DNA of 43,016 nt, taken from the NCBI GenBank assembly GCA_032718475.1, contig JAUCBJ010000957.1, positions 1-43,016 on the forward strand. The letters are read 5' to 3'. This DNA is from Nemertoderma westbladi. Lineage: Eukaryota > Xenacoelomorpha > Nemertodermatida > Nemertodermatidae. The position numbers and the translations under genes are program-made. The notes beneath the pieces were generated by a model that worked only from the letters and a program-made list of their open reading frames with translations, was not told the origin of the DNA and did no database searches. The first letter of the stretch is position 1; each line of letters begins with the position of its first letter. This document shows, one piece after another, positions 30,367-39,849 of the stretch.

Positions 30367-32085
30367 ATGACGCCCATATTATCGCTGACAGCAACCAACT
30401 CACTTTACCTAATACTTCTAGTGGTCAGTTCGCTCTCCCAATGTATTGGCGTTGATCCGCTTACTTTCGGACCTTTTTCTAGAACCACGCAGGTTCCCTT
30501 ACAAACTCAGTCTTCCACCTCAAATCCCGAAACAAAACTCGTTCGAAGGACCGTTTTTAAAGACAGAGTTGAAACTATTGCTATACCTTCTGACACACGA
30601 ATACAATTCACAACATTAGTGGAAGATGTCGACATAACAGCTGTTACCTTCATGGGTATCACCCAACACTCCCCCCTCTCAATCGCGTTAGATAACGCCA
30701 GTCCGAGTTACACAAGTAACAATGTTGGAATAACAATCCGATTTACCAGCGCAAACAACCGACGCGCGCGGTGGTTGCTAACCAACGCCAATAACGCCAA
30801 CGTTACTGTAACCTACGTAGTGCATTACATAGGTGAGCGAGACCCAGTACCAGGTGGGTGCAACCACGAGTTCCCTCTAGAGAACGACCCCAACCTCCAT
30901 TTACTCTCCTTTAACAACCTAATCACCGACCTATCCTACCAACCGGCCAATAAGGGCGCCCCCCTCGGCTACACCTATGAATGCGACAACCCGAACGCGC
31001 CTCGCTTCGGATTGGTCTACGAGTTGTACGTGACGCACACGTTGCTAGGTGACCGCGACGCGGGACACTTCCACGACTGCGTCTCGCGACTGTTGGGTCC
31101 CGCGGCGGGCGGCGACTCACAACCCGTGTGGTCCGAGGGCCCCGGAGGTAAACCTCGACGACTACTAACCTCCTCTCGAGGGCTCGGCACGCTCTACAGA
31201 CTGGTAGTGAAGGACCCCGATTACGGAACCGAGTCTGTCTACGCAGTCGGCACTACCTACTCTTGTGACGTCACTGGCGACTGCTCCAAGTACTCACATT
31301 GGACGGTCCAACTACTGATTGTCTGTCTGTCCGTTGTCGGTCTGTTTGTGAGTCTGTTAGGGCACCGTTTCCTGCAAACAACCCTGTTTATATTCGGACT
31401 GCTCTCCTTCGCTTTGGTTTCCGGGGTAGCTATAGGAACCGGTGTTTCATTGGCCGTCTCCGTAACAGTAGTGATTATCTGCGCTCTAATTGGCGGGATT
31501 CTCAACCTGTTACTATGGTGGCGGTTCGGTATTCCGGTAGTTTCTGTCCTCCTTGGTGGGCTCACTGCCGGCTACCTCCTCGGTGCCATTGTTTTCTTCT
31601 CCCCCTTCTACAACCTCCACCCCTGGCGCAACGAGGCCAGTTACGGTCTCGTCTTCACTTGCTTCTGTCTCCTTCCTAACTCCCTTTTTATATTCCGCCC
31701 TCGTATTCTGAATATAATTAGCTGCGCCGCGATTGGCTGTTGCTTAATTACTCTCGCAGTCGATGCATTCCTTCCTACTAACATCGGGTACATCGTGTTG
31801 TTGACCCTTTGGAGACAGACTCGCCCGTTGATTGGTCAGTCGCCGAATGACGTAGTCTGGGTGAACCCCTACCAAATGTACGACATCGTACTGGGCGCTG
31901 CTTGGCTTGTTATCCTGTGTCTCAGCATCACCCTGCAGTGCTACAGGGAAAGACGCAACGATACCTTCCCGGTCTGTCCTTATAGGAAGAGGCAACTAGC
32001 TCGTCTGAGCGCCGACCAATCTCAGCCTAGGGTGCGGGCCCGGCCAGCCAATGAACGCACACCTCTAATAAACCAAATAACCTAA
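30367..32085 (+). CDS. TM7SF3: Transmembrane 7 superfamily member 3 (TM7SF3) homologue
   Basis: 572 residues, close to the ~570 of human TM7SF3. A signal peptide (about 1-27, SLYLILLVVSSLSQCIG) precedes an extracellular domain of about 285 residues with N-glycosylation sites (for example NVT at 145) and the family hallmark PGGCNHEFPLE at 162-172. Seven hydrophobic segments follow at about 312-332, 337-358, 360-384, 389-413, 426-443, 448-468 and 505-525. The cytoplasmic tail is basic and ends near ERTPLI. The family is a stress-responsive plasma-membrane/nuclear-rim protein in mammals, reported to promote cell survival and protein homeostasis; its molecular activity is unsettled. The ATG has A at -3 and directly precedes the signal peptide. 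It is a single exon here although the vertebrate gene has many introns, and notably GC-rich at 30.8-31.3 kb. The family assignment is firm; function is by homology. Confidence 0.9.
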   Translation: MTPILSLTATNSLYLILLVVSSLSQCIGVDPLTFGPFSRTTQVPLQTQSSTSNPETKLVRRTVFKDRVETIAIPSDTRIQFTTLVEDVDITAVTFMGITQHSPLSIALDNASPSYTSNNVGITIRFTSANNRRARWLLTNANNANVTVTYVVHYIGERDPVPGGCNHEFPLENDPNLHLLSFNNLITDLSYQPANKGAPLGYTYECDNPNAPRFGLVYELYVTHTLLGDRDAGHFHDCVSRLLGPAAGGDSQPVWSEGPGGKPRRLLTSSRGLGTLYRLVVKDPDYGTESVYAVGTTYSCDVTGDCSKYSHWTVQLLIVCLSVVGLFVSLLGHRFLQTTLFIFGLLSFALVSGVAIGTGVSLAVSVTVVIICALIGGILNLLLWWRFGIPVVSVLLGGLTAGYLLGAIVFFSPFYNLHPWRNEASYGLVFTCFCLLPNSLFIFRPRILNIISCAAIGCCLITLAVDAFLPTNIGYIVLLTLWRQTRPLIGQSPNDVVWVNPYQMYDIVLGAAWLVILCLSITLQCYRERRNDTFPVCPYRKRQLARLSADQSQPRVRARPANERTPLINQIT

Positions 32086-32470
32086 TAAACTGTTACAAAT
32101 TCATTCCGTATATTTAAGTTTCTCACGTTTTTCTCACGAGAAATGTGGTACTCATTAACATTGAGACTCACTGACTGCATTGACGAGATCAGCAGTTGAT
32201 AAAACTAATTAATTATCATTAAGTTATTTACTTGTGCTAACCTGCTTGCTAGCCGCGTTAGTCGAGGAATCTCTTCAGTAGCATTTGTTATAGAGAAGTT
32301 GTATGGACTTTTCCCGTCGAGAGTTCTACCATATGACAGCGGTATATTTTACGCTTCATTTTGTATAAATATTATGCTTATTGCTATTGTCCTAATATTT
32401 TTTTGTTTTGTTTTCTTGTAATAGAATGTAATTGCACCCCAATCATACATACTTGACTATCCCATATTGA

Positions 32471-32476
32471 AATAAA
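32471..32476 (+). terminator. AATAAA polyadenylation signal for TM7SF3
   Basis: AATAAA about 385 nt after the stop, within an AT-rich stretch and followed by a T-rich run near 32505. Another AATAAA overlaps the stop codon (32084-32089) but is too close to be the likely one. Confidence 0.4.
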
Positions 32477-33270
32477 AATAATTTATTATTTGCATACTTA
32501 GTGAAGTTTTTTTTATGTGTGCTATTTAATTTAATTTAATATTAACATTTAGTTATGTGGTCAAAATCTTTCCAAAATTGTAACATTATTTTAGCCTAAC
32601 ATAAAGTACTTCATAACCCATGAGAGCAACAAATCGCGTAACAGTTGTACAATAAGCAGCGTCGACTTTACAGCTATTTTACTATGATATTGAACATCCG
32701 AAATAGCTTAACGGTTGCCGTGCCAACCTCAGCAAAATAATAATATTATTAATTATTATTAACAAATTTAAATACTAGCTAACACCAATTAGCAGATTGC
32801 AAAGATTAAAATGGTTGACTCCGTATTTGACATTTTTTAATTTCTGGTTCTCAGCTTTTACAGGTCGATGATCTATTAATTCCTCTTATAATGTTAGAGA
32901 AATTGAACCAAAAAATTTTGCTTTTTTTCATCAACAAAATTATATGCGTTTTTCATGAGCAGTCGTTTCGTAATGTTACAATTTTGGAATGAATCTAGAG
33001 TACATAACGGTACATACTTCTAAAGTAATTTACAGTGTACTGATCCTCGTGTGTTTATTTGCACTGACTCACTACGTTCGTTCGTGTAAGAAGCCATTCG
33101 GATCTGCACACTGTAAAGTGATACTTACACAGAAGTATGTAAATAGTGATTACTTATATTTATATATATTAATATTAATAATGAAGTTTTCTATTTTTCG
33201 ATATATTTAATGTTTGAACAATGATGAACAAAAATTAAAGCAGACCATACCAGTTCTTTGCGAAGTTCTT
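32477..33270. other. AT-rich non-coding stretch
   Basis: No gene seen. The 73-codon frame at 32989-33210 is hydrophobic but short, low-complexity and without context. Confidence 0.5.
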
Positions 33271-33355
33271 CTCTGGGGCGAGCCACGAAGTGAGTGAAGC
33301 CTTAGCATAGGGGGACCATTAACTAGTTGTCTGTGGATTAACTAGTTGTCAGGAA
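33271..33355 (+). repeat. One arm of the 36.1-kb inverted-repeat element
   Basis: GAGCCACGAAGTGAGTGAAG and CCTTAGCATAGGGGGACCAT match the left arm at 36070-36120. Confidence 0.6.
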
Positions 33356-33360
33356 ATTGG

Positions 33361-33404
33361 CATAAGCTCAAAGGATTTATATGCTTGAGCATGTGGTTGA
33401 CTTA
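33361..33404 (+). pseudogene. LINE fragment, left part, split by MITE
   Basis: CATAAGCTCAAAGGATTTATATGCTTGAGCATGTGG aligns with 17831-17866 in the longest LINE copy. It is interrupted at 33405. Confidence 0.75.
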
Positions 33405-33768
33405 AGGCCTGTTTACACGTGGCAACTTTTAGAGCAACTTTCTCGGCAACTTGTAGAGCAACCCAGGTTGCCGATCAAGTTGCTCCGTGTAAACACGTAA
33501 AAAAGTTGCCGTAAAAGTTGCTCAATTAGCGAATTTGGTGTATTAAAGCGGGATAATCAAATTAAATTATCAAATTAAAAACTAGCTAGTAGATAAAATG
33601 ACCCACTATTTTACAGTCAACTAGCCAAGTTGCTAAAGTCTAAAAGTTGCCGGCCAAGTTGCTGGTAAAGTTGCCGCGTGTAAACACCGATTAAATTAAG
33701 TTGCTCCAAAAAAGTTGCTTTAGATGCCGAGAAAGTTGCTCTAAAAGTTGCCACGTGTAAACAGGCCT
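33405..33768. mobile_element. 364-bp MITE with 44-bp perfect inverted ends and TTA duplication
   Basis: The ends AGGCCTGTTTACACGTGGCA and TGCCACGTGTAAACAGGCCT are the outer part of a 44-bp perfect inverted repeat. TTA flanks both sides (33402-33404, 33769-33771), as expected for PIF/Harbinger-type transposition. The interior is made of many degenerate AAGTTGC words in both orientations around an AT-rich core. It is inserted in a LINE fragment of the same family as 17460-18470, which supplies the empty site. Confidence 0.88.
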
Positions 33769-34012
33769 TTATGCTATCTGTGATCTTGGATCCCGAATTC
33801 AAGTGAAGACCTTCGAATATGTAAGGAGAATGCATGGGCAGCATTGGCTGGACTGTCCAGGTTTTGGAAGTCACATGTGATACGTCAGAAACTTTAAAGT
33901 TCGAATATTTAAGGCAGAAGTAGATCCAGTAGACTTATATGGGAGTCCAACTGCTGAGGATACAAAATCTATGGATGGGACATACATAAAGATTGCTACA
34001 CCGGTATGATAT
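33769..34012 (+). pseudogene. LINE fragment, right part, split by MITE
   Basis: Continues the LINE: ATCTTGGATCCCG, GTGAAGACCTTCGAATATG, TGCATGGGCAGC, GTTTTGGAAGTCAC, then TAAAGTTCGAATATTTAAGGCAG and ACAAAATCTATGGATGGGACA. Heavily substituted compared with the 17.5-kb copy. Confidence 0.75.
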
Positions 34013-34259
34013 CATAAGCAAGCACTAGCATAGCAATCTGGCAATAATTTTTTAGAAATTGTTTAATACTGCTGTATTTATTAATAAAATGAACCGTGGA
34101 GATAGTATAAATATTATATATAGACACAAAATAAATAAAATATCGGTAGAACTCAAATTATTCAACAATGGTTGGACCCCCAAATTTTTGTTAATGATAA
34201 TGCACTCACCTCACCAGTTGATTAAAAGTGTCTTTATTTAGGTACATGCCGTCCCAATT

Positions 34260-35010
34260 TTTGTACAAATCGTAATGAGATTGCATGAAATTTGAAACAG
34301 AGATACAGTAGTTTCACCTCCCTCCTCCTTGCTGGGTGAGCCAGAACTTTTATTTTCACTTTCATTCTTTAGCTACAAGAGTTTGAAAAAAGTGTCTCCG
34401 GTGAAATAGCACCAGTTACTCCGCAGTTATTCTTCAACCTTATAGTGATTTGTTGGTACCAATGGAAAGCTGGCGATGTAAGGATTCCAAATATGTATCA
34501 TAATCTGAATTTCGTCTTAAAATAGCTGAGATATCAGCGTTTAAAACTTGCATTCTATTAAATAAATACAACATATTCTGGAATATTTTGTTTATCCCAT
34601 ATGTAGCTTGGCAACAATGCAATACATCTTTAATCATACTATTACATAGCTACCAAGGACTACTATACTACTACTACTAGTAGAGTAGTCCTTGATAGCT
34701 ACTCATGCATTAACAAATTGTTCCAGAATATGTTGTATTTATTTAATAGAATAAAATAGCCTCGCTCAGATGCAAAACCATAAATGTTTTAAACAACCAG
34801 CTTTCCACTAGTACCTAAAAATCACTATAAGGTTGAAGAATATCTGCGGTGTAATTAACTGGTGCGATTTCGCTGGAGACATGTTTTCAAACGCTTGTAG
34901 CTAAAGAATGAAAGCGAAAATAAAAATTCTGGCTCACCCAGCAAGGAGGAGGGAGGTGAAACTATCTCTGTTTCAAATTTCATGCAATCTCATTAAGATT
35001 TGTAGAAGAA
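34260..35010. mobile_element. ~750-bp foldback element
   Basis: The left arm (about 34260-34640) and right arm (about 34700-35010) are inverted copies. Shared words include GTAATGAGATTGCATGAAATTTG, GTTTCACCTCCCTCCTCC, CTGGGTGAGCCAGAA, AACCTTATAGTGAT and TTAAATAAATACAACATATTCTGG. The centre is a hairpin of CTACTACTACTAGTAGAGTAG type. There is no open frame of note. A separate diverged copy of part of the left arm lies at 36590-36735. Confidence 0.8.
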
Positions 35011-35756
35011 AAAAAATTTTTTTTTTGGGGGGGGGGGGGGTGTCACTGAATTACGACACTATATTCCAGCACATTGTGTACACCCATACATTTTATATGA
35101 AATAGTCCTATGGGGGAATTGTTGCAAAAAATATAGAAACCCAATCAGAATAAAATAAATAAAATATTACGGGCCATAACATTCAGCCATTTCCAAGCTC
35201 ATTCCAATCCCAAATAAATCATTGAACATCCTACAGTACCAGTTATTGAAGGTTTATATAGATTAGAAATTGTAAAATTAATGTTTATAAACATACATTT
35301 ATAACAAAAAAACAAGCATTTATATCACGTTTATTTGGCCAAACTTCACAAATACATTCATATAACACTCGCTCAACTAAATCAAAAAATTTTTTTATTC
35401 CTCGAACTAGACTAATAAATACACAACAATCGTTAAAATTCTGTGGTGCAAAGATATGGAATAATCAAAACTCTAAAAAAAAAATCAAAAAGTACACTGG
35501 CTAGAAAATTAAAAATAATTATCTTTAATGAATTATAATAATAAACATTTACTTCACAACCGTAAACTAAGATATCGAAAATAACAAGTTTATTAAATTG
35601 TTTCACTTTAACACCCTTTAAAATAATATTTAATTATTCATTATATTATTAATTATAATTAAAAATAATTATATTAATTACATAAAGTAGGGCAATCTAC
35701 TTTGCAAACGTCAATATTGCTTCAAGACGTACAGTATTACTTCAATATGATGCAGC
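35011..35756. other. AT-rich non-coding stretch
   Basis: Begins with the T/G homopolymer junction at 35023-35040, then very AT-rich sequence. No gene. Confidence 0.5.
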
Positions 35757-35998
35757 AGCTTGGTCTAGTGGTGACATTACTGTGCTTCCGATTAGGGAGC
35801 CCGGGTTCGATCCCTAGATGGGGCAGCACTGTTTGGGCACAGTACTTTAAATGCTGCAGCCTAGCCCAACCCCGGCTTTCATCCTTCAGTGGTCGATAAA
35901 TGGGAACCAAGGCAACTTGGGAAACAAAGTGGAAGGGTTTACTGTGGAAGATCACCCATAGTGGTGAACAGGCATTCCTTGGCTTAACGAGCCTAAAA
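35757..35998 (+). mobile_element. tRNA-derived SINE, second family
   Basis: The head TTGGTCTAGTGGTGACATT is an A box, and GGGTTCGATCCCTAG is a consensus B box at tRNA spacing. A unique body (GGGCAGCACTGTTTGGGCAC ... CCTTGGCTTAACGAGCC) of about 170 bp follows. It is unlike the 28-kb SINE. No duplication was found. Confidence 0.75.
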
Positions 35999-36064
35999 GA
36001 ACTGGTACAGTAACTGGTAAGTGGCACATGCTGGATTCAATTTGTACCAACCACCCATCGATGT

Positions 36065-36355
36065 TTGTGGCTCGAGCCACGAAATGAGCGAAAGCCTTAG
36101 CATAAGGGTACCATTAATGATGTCTGTCGTCGTCGTAAATTTTTGATTGCTAATAACTCGGTTATTCCTTAATGAAATTAAACGAAACTTGGTACGTATG
36201 TAGTCTGTCGAAAGTTTAGAAAGAATCTGAATTTTGGTAAAAACGAACGAACGCAACGAGGCAAATGAAGGAGACGAGTATTGTGTTGACGACATCTGAC
36301 TAACGAGACAACTCGTTAATGGGGCCCCTATATGCTAAGGCTTTGCTCACTTCAC
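36065..36355. mobile_element. ~290-bp inverted-repeat element (MITE-like)
   Basis: Left CGAAATGAGCGAAAGCCTTAGCATAAGGG ... CATTAATGATGTCTGTCGTC is matched, inverted and imperfectly, by right GACGACATCTGACTAAC ... CTCGTTAATGG ... TATGCTAAGGCTTTGCTCACTTC. Non-coding; ends are not exactly defined. Confidence 0.65.
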
Positions 36356-36381
36356 ACGAACGTGTAAAAATCTGCAAAATT

Positions 36382-36565
36382 ACTACTAGAATCGGCATGC
36401 TGCATTGCAGCTGCATTTTTAAGAATGCTGTGCCGGCTTGTCGACAAAATTACGCCGCCAAAACTCCCTATCACCCATGACATTTGCTAGATCATCCGCA
36501 TCTTCAAGGCCAGTGTCCTTTAAGATGCGTCTCAAGAAATTCATGGGCTGTCCACCATGCAGGTC
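36382..36565 (-). pseudogene. LINE 3' fragment
   Basis: Plus-strand (CTA)n remnant TACTACTAGAATCGGCATGC, then the complement of the LINE 3' end and the terminal coding part (CATTTGCTAGATCATCCGCA, GACGCATCTTAAAGG complement). Ends abruptly at about 36565. Confidence 0.8.
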
Positions 36566-36589
36566 GCAATACTAGCTTCCCTACACCTA

Positions 36590-36735
36590 CCAGAGTCTTT
36601 GAAAAAAGTATCTCCGCAATATTGCACTTGTTACTTGTTAAACCGTAGTTGTTATTATTCAACCTTCCAGTGATTTGTTGGTGCTGATTGAAAGCTGCTG
36701 GCCATACAATGATTCCAAATAATTAGGATTAGTTC
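36590..36735 (+). repeat. Diverged copy of the left arm of the 34.3-kb foldback element
   Basis: GAGTCTTTGAAAAAAGTATCTCC, ATTCAACCTTCCAGTGATTTG and GATTCCAAATAAT match 34380-34505. Confidence 0.65.
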
Positions 36736-37436
36736 GACGAAATAGAACAGCTGGATGCCCTCTGGAGTCCCGAATAGACGGGGTGGGTGAAAATTTTGAA
36801 AACTTAGGCCTACTTAACTTACAGTACTTAACATACAGTATAGGCGTACAGGTACAGTACAGTTAGTACCTGTGGTTACCGGTGGTATACTCGATACACG
36901 GTTTTTGTTTTCTTTCACTTTCAACTCTCAACTATTATGAGATATAATGAGATTATTATGAGATATTATGAGATTATGACGTTATTTAATCATAATAAAA
37001 AATGTACTAAATTTTAACTATATACTATATTAATAGCCGCGTCGCCCCGTTTATTCGGGAGTCCAGAGTATATGTCACTTGAGTTGAGTTTAGAAACTAA
37101 ATCGGATTTTTTCGTCCTCAGTTGAGAATAGGGGGGTGTTTTACAAAACAATTATTATAATTGAGGGCTAAAAAGTGTTGTTGTTTTCAGATGTCAAGTT
37201 CAGCTACACCCTATTTCTCATTTTTAGCGTAAATGTGTAGTGAAAACGCCCGTATTCAAGAAAAAACATTACAGTAGTTGTACCCTTATCTTCTAGAAAT
37301 AGATAATAGATAATATAGAAATTGCATATATTGATTTATAACACTATGTAAAGTTAAGTAGATGAAAATATCAAAATAAATGTCCAACAAGTTACTTTAT
37401 GTTCCAGAATTAGTTACATTATTTCCTCGCTACTTT
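36736..37436. other. Non-coding, includes probable 3' UTR of glutamine synthetase
   Basis: No gene. TTTATT at 37050-37055 is a possible minus-strand AATAAA about 380 nt after the glutamine synthetase stop. The rest is AT-rich. Confidence 0.4.
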
Positions 37437-38684
37437 TTACTCCCCTAGAACGACGGTACGAATGATCCTCTCCGTCACGGAATACGGATCGCAATTGGAG
37501 GAAGGCCTTCGATCCTCCAGATATCCGCACTTATCGGCGGCGACGTGACGGGGTATCCGAACGCTGGCGCCCCGGTTGGCCACCCCCGACGAGTAGTCGT
37601 CGATGTGTGCGGTCTCGTGGTCCCCGGTAAGACGCCGCTTGTTGTCCTCGCCCTGTTTCGGGTCGTACGCGGCGATGTGCTCCTCGTGGCGCGACGAGAG
37701 TCGCTCGCAAGCCGCTTCGATCGCAGAAATCCCATCTGGTTCACGCATCGCTAGAGTCGAGAAGTTGCAATGCGCACCGGAGCCGTTCCACGGCCCCGGT
37801 ACCGGCTTAGGATCAAGAGAAACAACGATTCCGAAATCCTCGGCGACTCTATGGAGAAGAAACCTCGAGACCCACAAATGGTCAGAAACGTCTATCCCCT
37901 CGCACGGACCTATCTGGTACTCCCATTGACTTGGCATTACCTCTGCGTTGGTCCCCGCTATCTTGATCCCCGCGTACAGACACGCTTTGTAATGGGCCTC
38001 GGCTATCTCCCTTCCGTAAACCTTGTCCGCACCCACCCCACAGTAGTACGGGCCTTGGGGGGCGAGATACCCCATCTTGGGCCATCCGTACGGGTGCCCA
38101 TCGCGGTCCAACACCGTGTACTCTTGCTCGATCCCAAACCACGGCTTTTCTTCCAACACTCGCTCCATTACAGCGACACAACTAGCGCGTTTGTTGCTCT
38201 CCGCTTTGACCCAGTTGTATTTGTAGACGTCGCACAGACAGAGTTTGTTGTTCCCGCGACGGAAAGGGTCTCGGAACAAAGCTACCGGTTTTAGAAACAT
38301 GTCGCTGTTAGACCCTTCGGCCTGGTAGGTCGATGAACCATCGTAGTTCCATACAGGTAATTCCGTGGGCGATTTTGGTACAAAGTCGAAGGTTTTTGTT
38401 TTGCATCGAAGACCTTCGCCGGTTCCGTCTATCCATATGTACATGACCTGGACCAATTCCTCCAAGGGTTCCAGGGTTAAGTAGTGCTGCAGCACCGACT
38501 TCTTACCCATATCGTCAAGTGCGCCTCCGATGGAACACATTGTTCTAAGACTGATTACTGGTACCGGTACAGGTTGCACCCAAGTTATATTGTTACGACA
38601 GACAACTGAATTAACACAAAATGTATTACTCTGATGGAAAACTGAACGTGGAACTGATTTTATAATTTGGCGCAAACACGTCAT
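37437..38684 (-). CDS. GLUL: Glutamine synthetase (GSII type) with N-terminal mitochondrial-type leader
   Basis: 415 residues; forms glutamine from glutamate, ammonia and ATP. From about residue 74 it follows animal GSII throughout: [47 protein letters not shown] (metal-binding glutamates at 185 and 187), [36 protein letters not shown] (ATP/metal histidine 305), [19 protein letters not shown] and [14 protein letters not shown]. The first ~48 residues are rich in basic, hydroxylated and hydrophobic residues and lack acids ([20 protein letters not shown]...), as in mitochondrial presequences. Met49 (codon 38538-38540) would give a cytosolic-length enzyme, so alternative starts are possible. The C-terminus stops about 10 residues short of the human enzyme. 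Single exon, GC-rich, no broken motif. Confidence 0.95.
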   Translation of the reverse strand: MTCLRQIIKSVPRSVFHQSNTFCVNSVVCRNNITWVQPVPVPVISLRTMCSIGGALDDMGKKSVLQHYLTLEPLEELVQVMYIWIDGTGEGLRCKTKTFDFVPKSPTELPVWNYDGSSTYQAEGSNSDMFLKPVALFRDPFRRGNNKLCLCDVYKYNWVKAESNKRASCVAVMERVLEEKPWFGIEQEYTVLDRDGHPYGWPKMGYLAPQGPYYCGVGADKVYGREIAEAHYKACLYAGIKIAGTNAEVMPSQWEYQIGPCEGIDVSDHLWVSRFLLHRVAEDFGIVVSLDPKPVPGPWNGSGAHCNFSTLAMREPDGISAIEAACERLSSRHEEHIAAYDPKQGEDNKRRLTGDHETAHIDDYSSGVANRGASVRIPRHVAADKCGYLEDRRPSSNCDPYSVTERIIRTVVLGE

Positions 38685-39849
38685 AATTTGTAATTGCTAA
38701 CATAACTTTAGCAGAATGTTAAAGCATTATACACTACTGCAGTACAAGCAGTCACATGATTGGACACATTGACAGGTAAAATATTCTGATCTACCAATGA
38801 GAAATGATAACGAGTTCGAATAGTGCGCCAGTTCCCAATAAGAGCTATAACCTCTACCGACCATTTCGAAGAATATTTTTGGTATCGATTGCATCATAGC
38901 TATACAATATAATTATACCTATTAAATCGCATGAGGGTCCTGTTCCGTTCCTGTTGGGTGCGTGGGTAAATGGAATGGAGGGGGAGCCAATTCTGGATAA
39001 AGTAAAGATATATATTAAAGAATAGTTGTCAACAAAGAAAAAAATAGACATGCCGCATGATATGGGATTCCTGAAGGAATTATTGTAGCAATCATCAATA
39101 CACGATAGTGCCACAACATTTGTGTCTTAAAAATAAATAAATATTCGCCTGGAAAAGTGTACTGTATATCCACCAGCCACCACTAAAATTTGCTGCCGTT
39201 TTTTTTAAGCAGAAAAGTTCTAAATATGACTAACTAATAATACTTATAATTATTTATAAAAAATATTGTATAACTAACAACCTACTGTAGTTATGGTTTG
39301 TTATACGGCTTATTTTGCTTCCGGTGAATATATCCGTAGGCTTACTGTATAGTATAACAACCTCTACAACATTGAATAACATCAGTATGCACTGTGCGGT
39401 GCGCAATATGCTGTAAGGTTATTTATTTTTTTTTTATTTGTAGGTGATCTAATGGGCATTAACAATTATTCAATCAAATTGAAACCAATCCAACTATCTA
39501 CAATTTATTACAACAGTTTTTCTAATAAATTAAAATTTAAATTGCACTAAATTAACACATGGATTAAATATATTTATTAACACTAAAAAGACAATATATA
39601 TTTATTTTATTATACAATTATTTCCGATTAATAAAAATTTATAATAATAATTGTAAATAATTACCAGCATAATTATTTCAAAGGAAATAAGATAAGTATT
39701 TATATTAGATAAATCATAAAAATATAAATAATGCCCTTTAAATGTGTCAGGAATTTAATTTAATAAAACTCATAAAATGATTAGTTCATGTTGAGAAACA
39801 TGATGAACGAATTCGAATCTAGGGCCCATATACTGTAACTCTCTGTAAG
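38685..39849. other. Upstream region of glutamine synthetase, non-coding
   Basis: No gene seen. Presumed promoter near 38685-38860 (a minus-strand CCAAT-type word near 38759), followed by AT-rich sequence with no recognisable element. Confidence 0.45.

Noticed and set aside
30923-31995. Minus- and plus-frame alternatives inside TM7SF3
   Set aside because: Overlapping shadows of a gene with a clear signal peptide, family motif and seven membrane segments.
35757-35830. Functional tRNA gene
   Set aside because: Good A and B boxes, but a SINE body follows and the acceptor halves are not clearly paired.
37545-38294. Long plus-strand frames opposite glutamine synthetase
   Set aside because: They are shadows of the GC-rich coding sequence on the other strand. 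The minus frame has all the family motifs.
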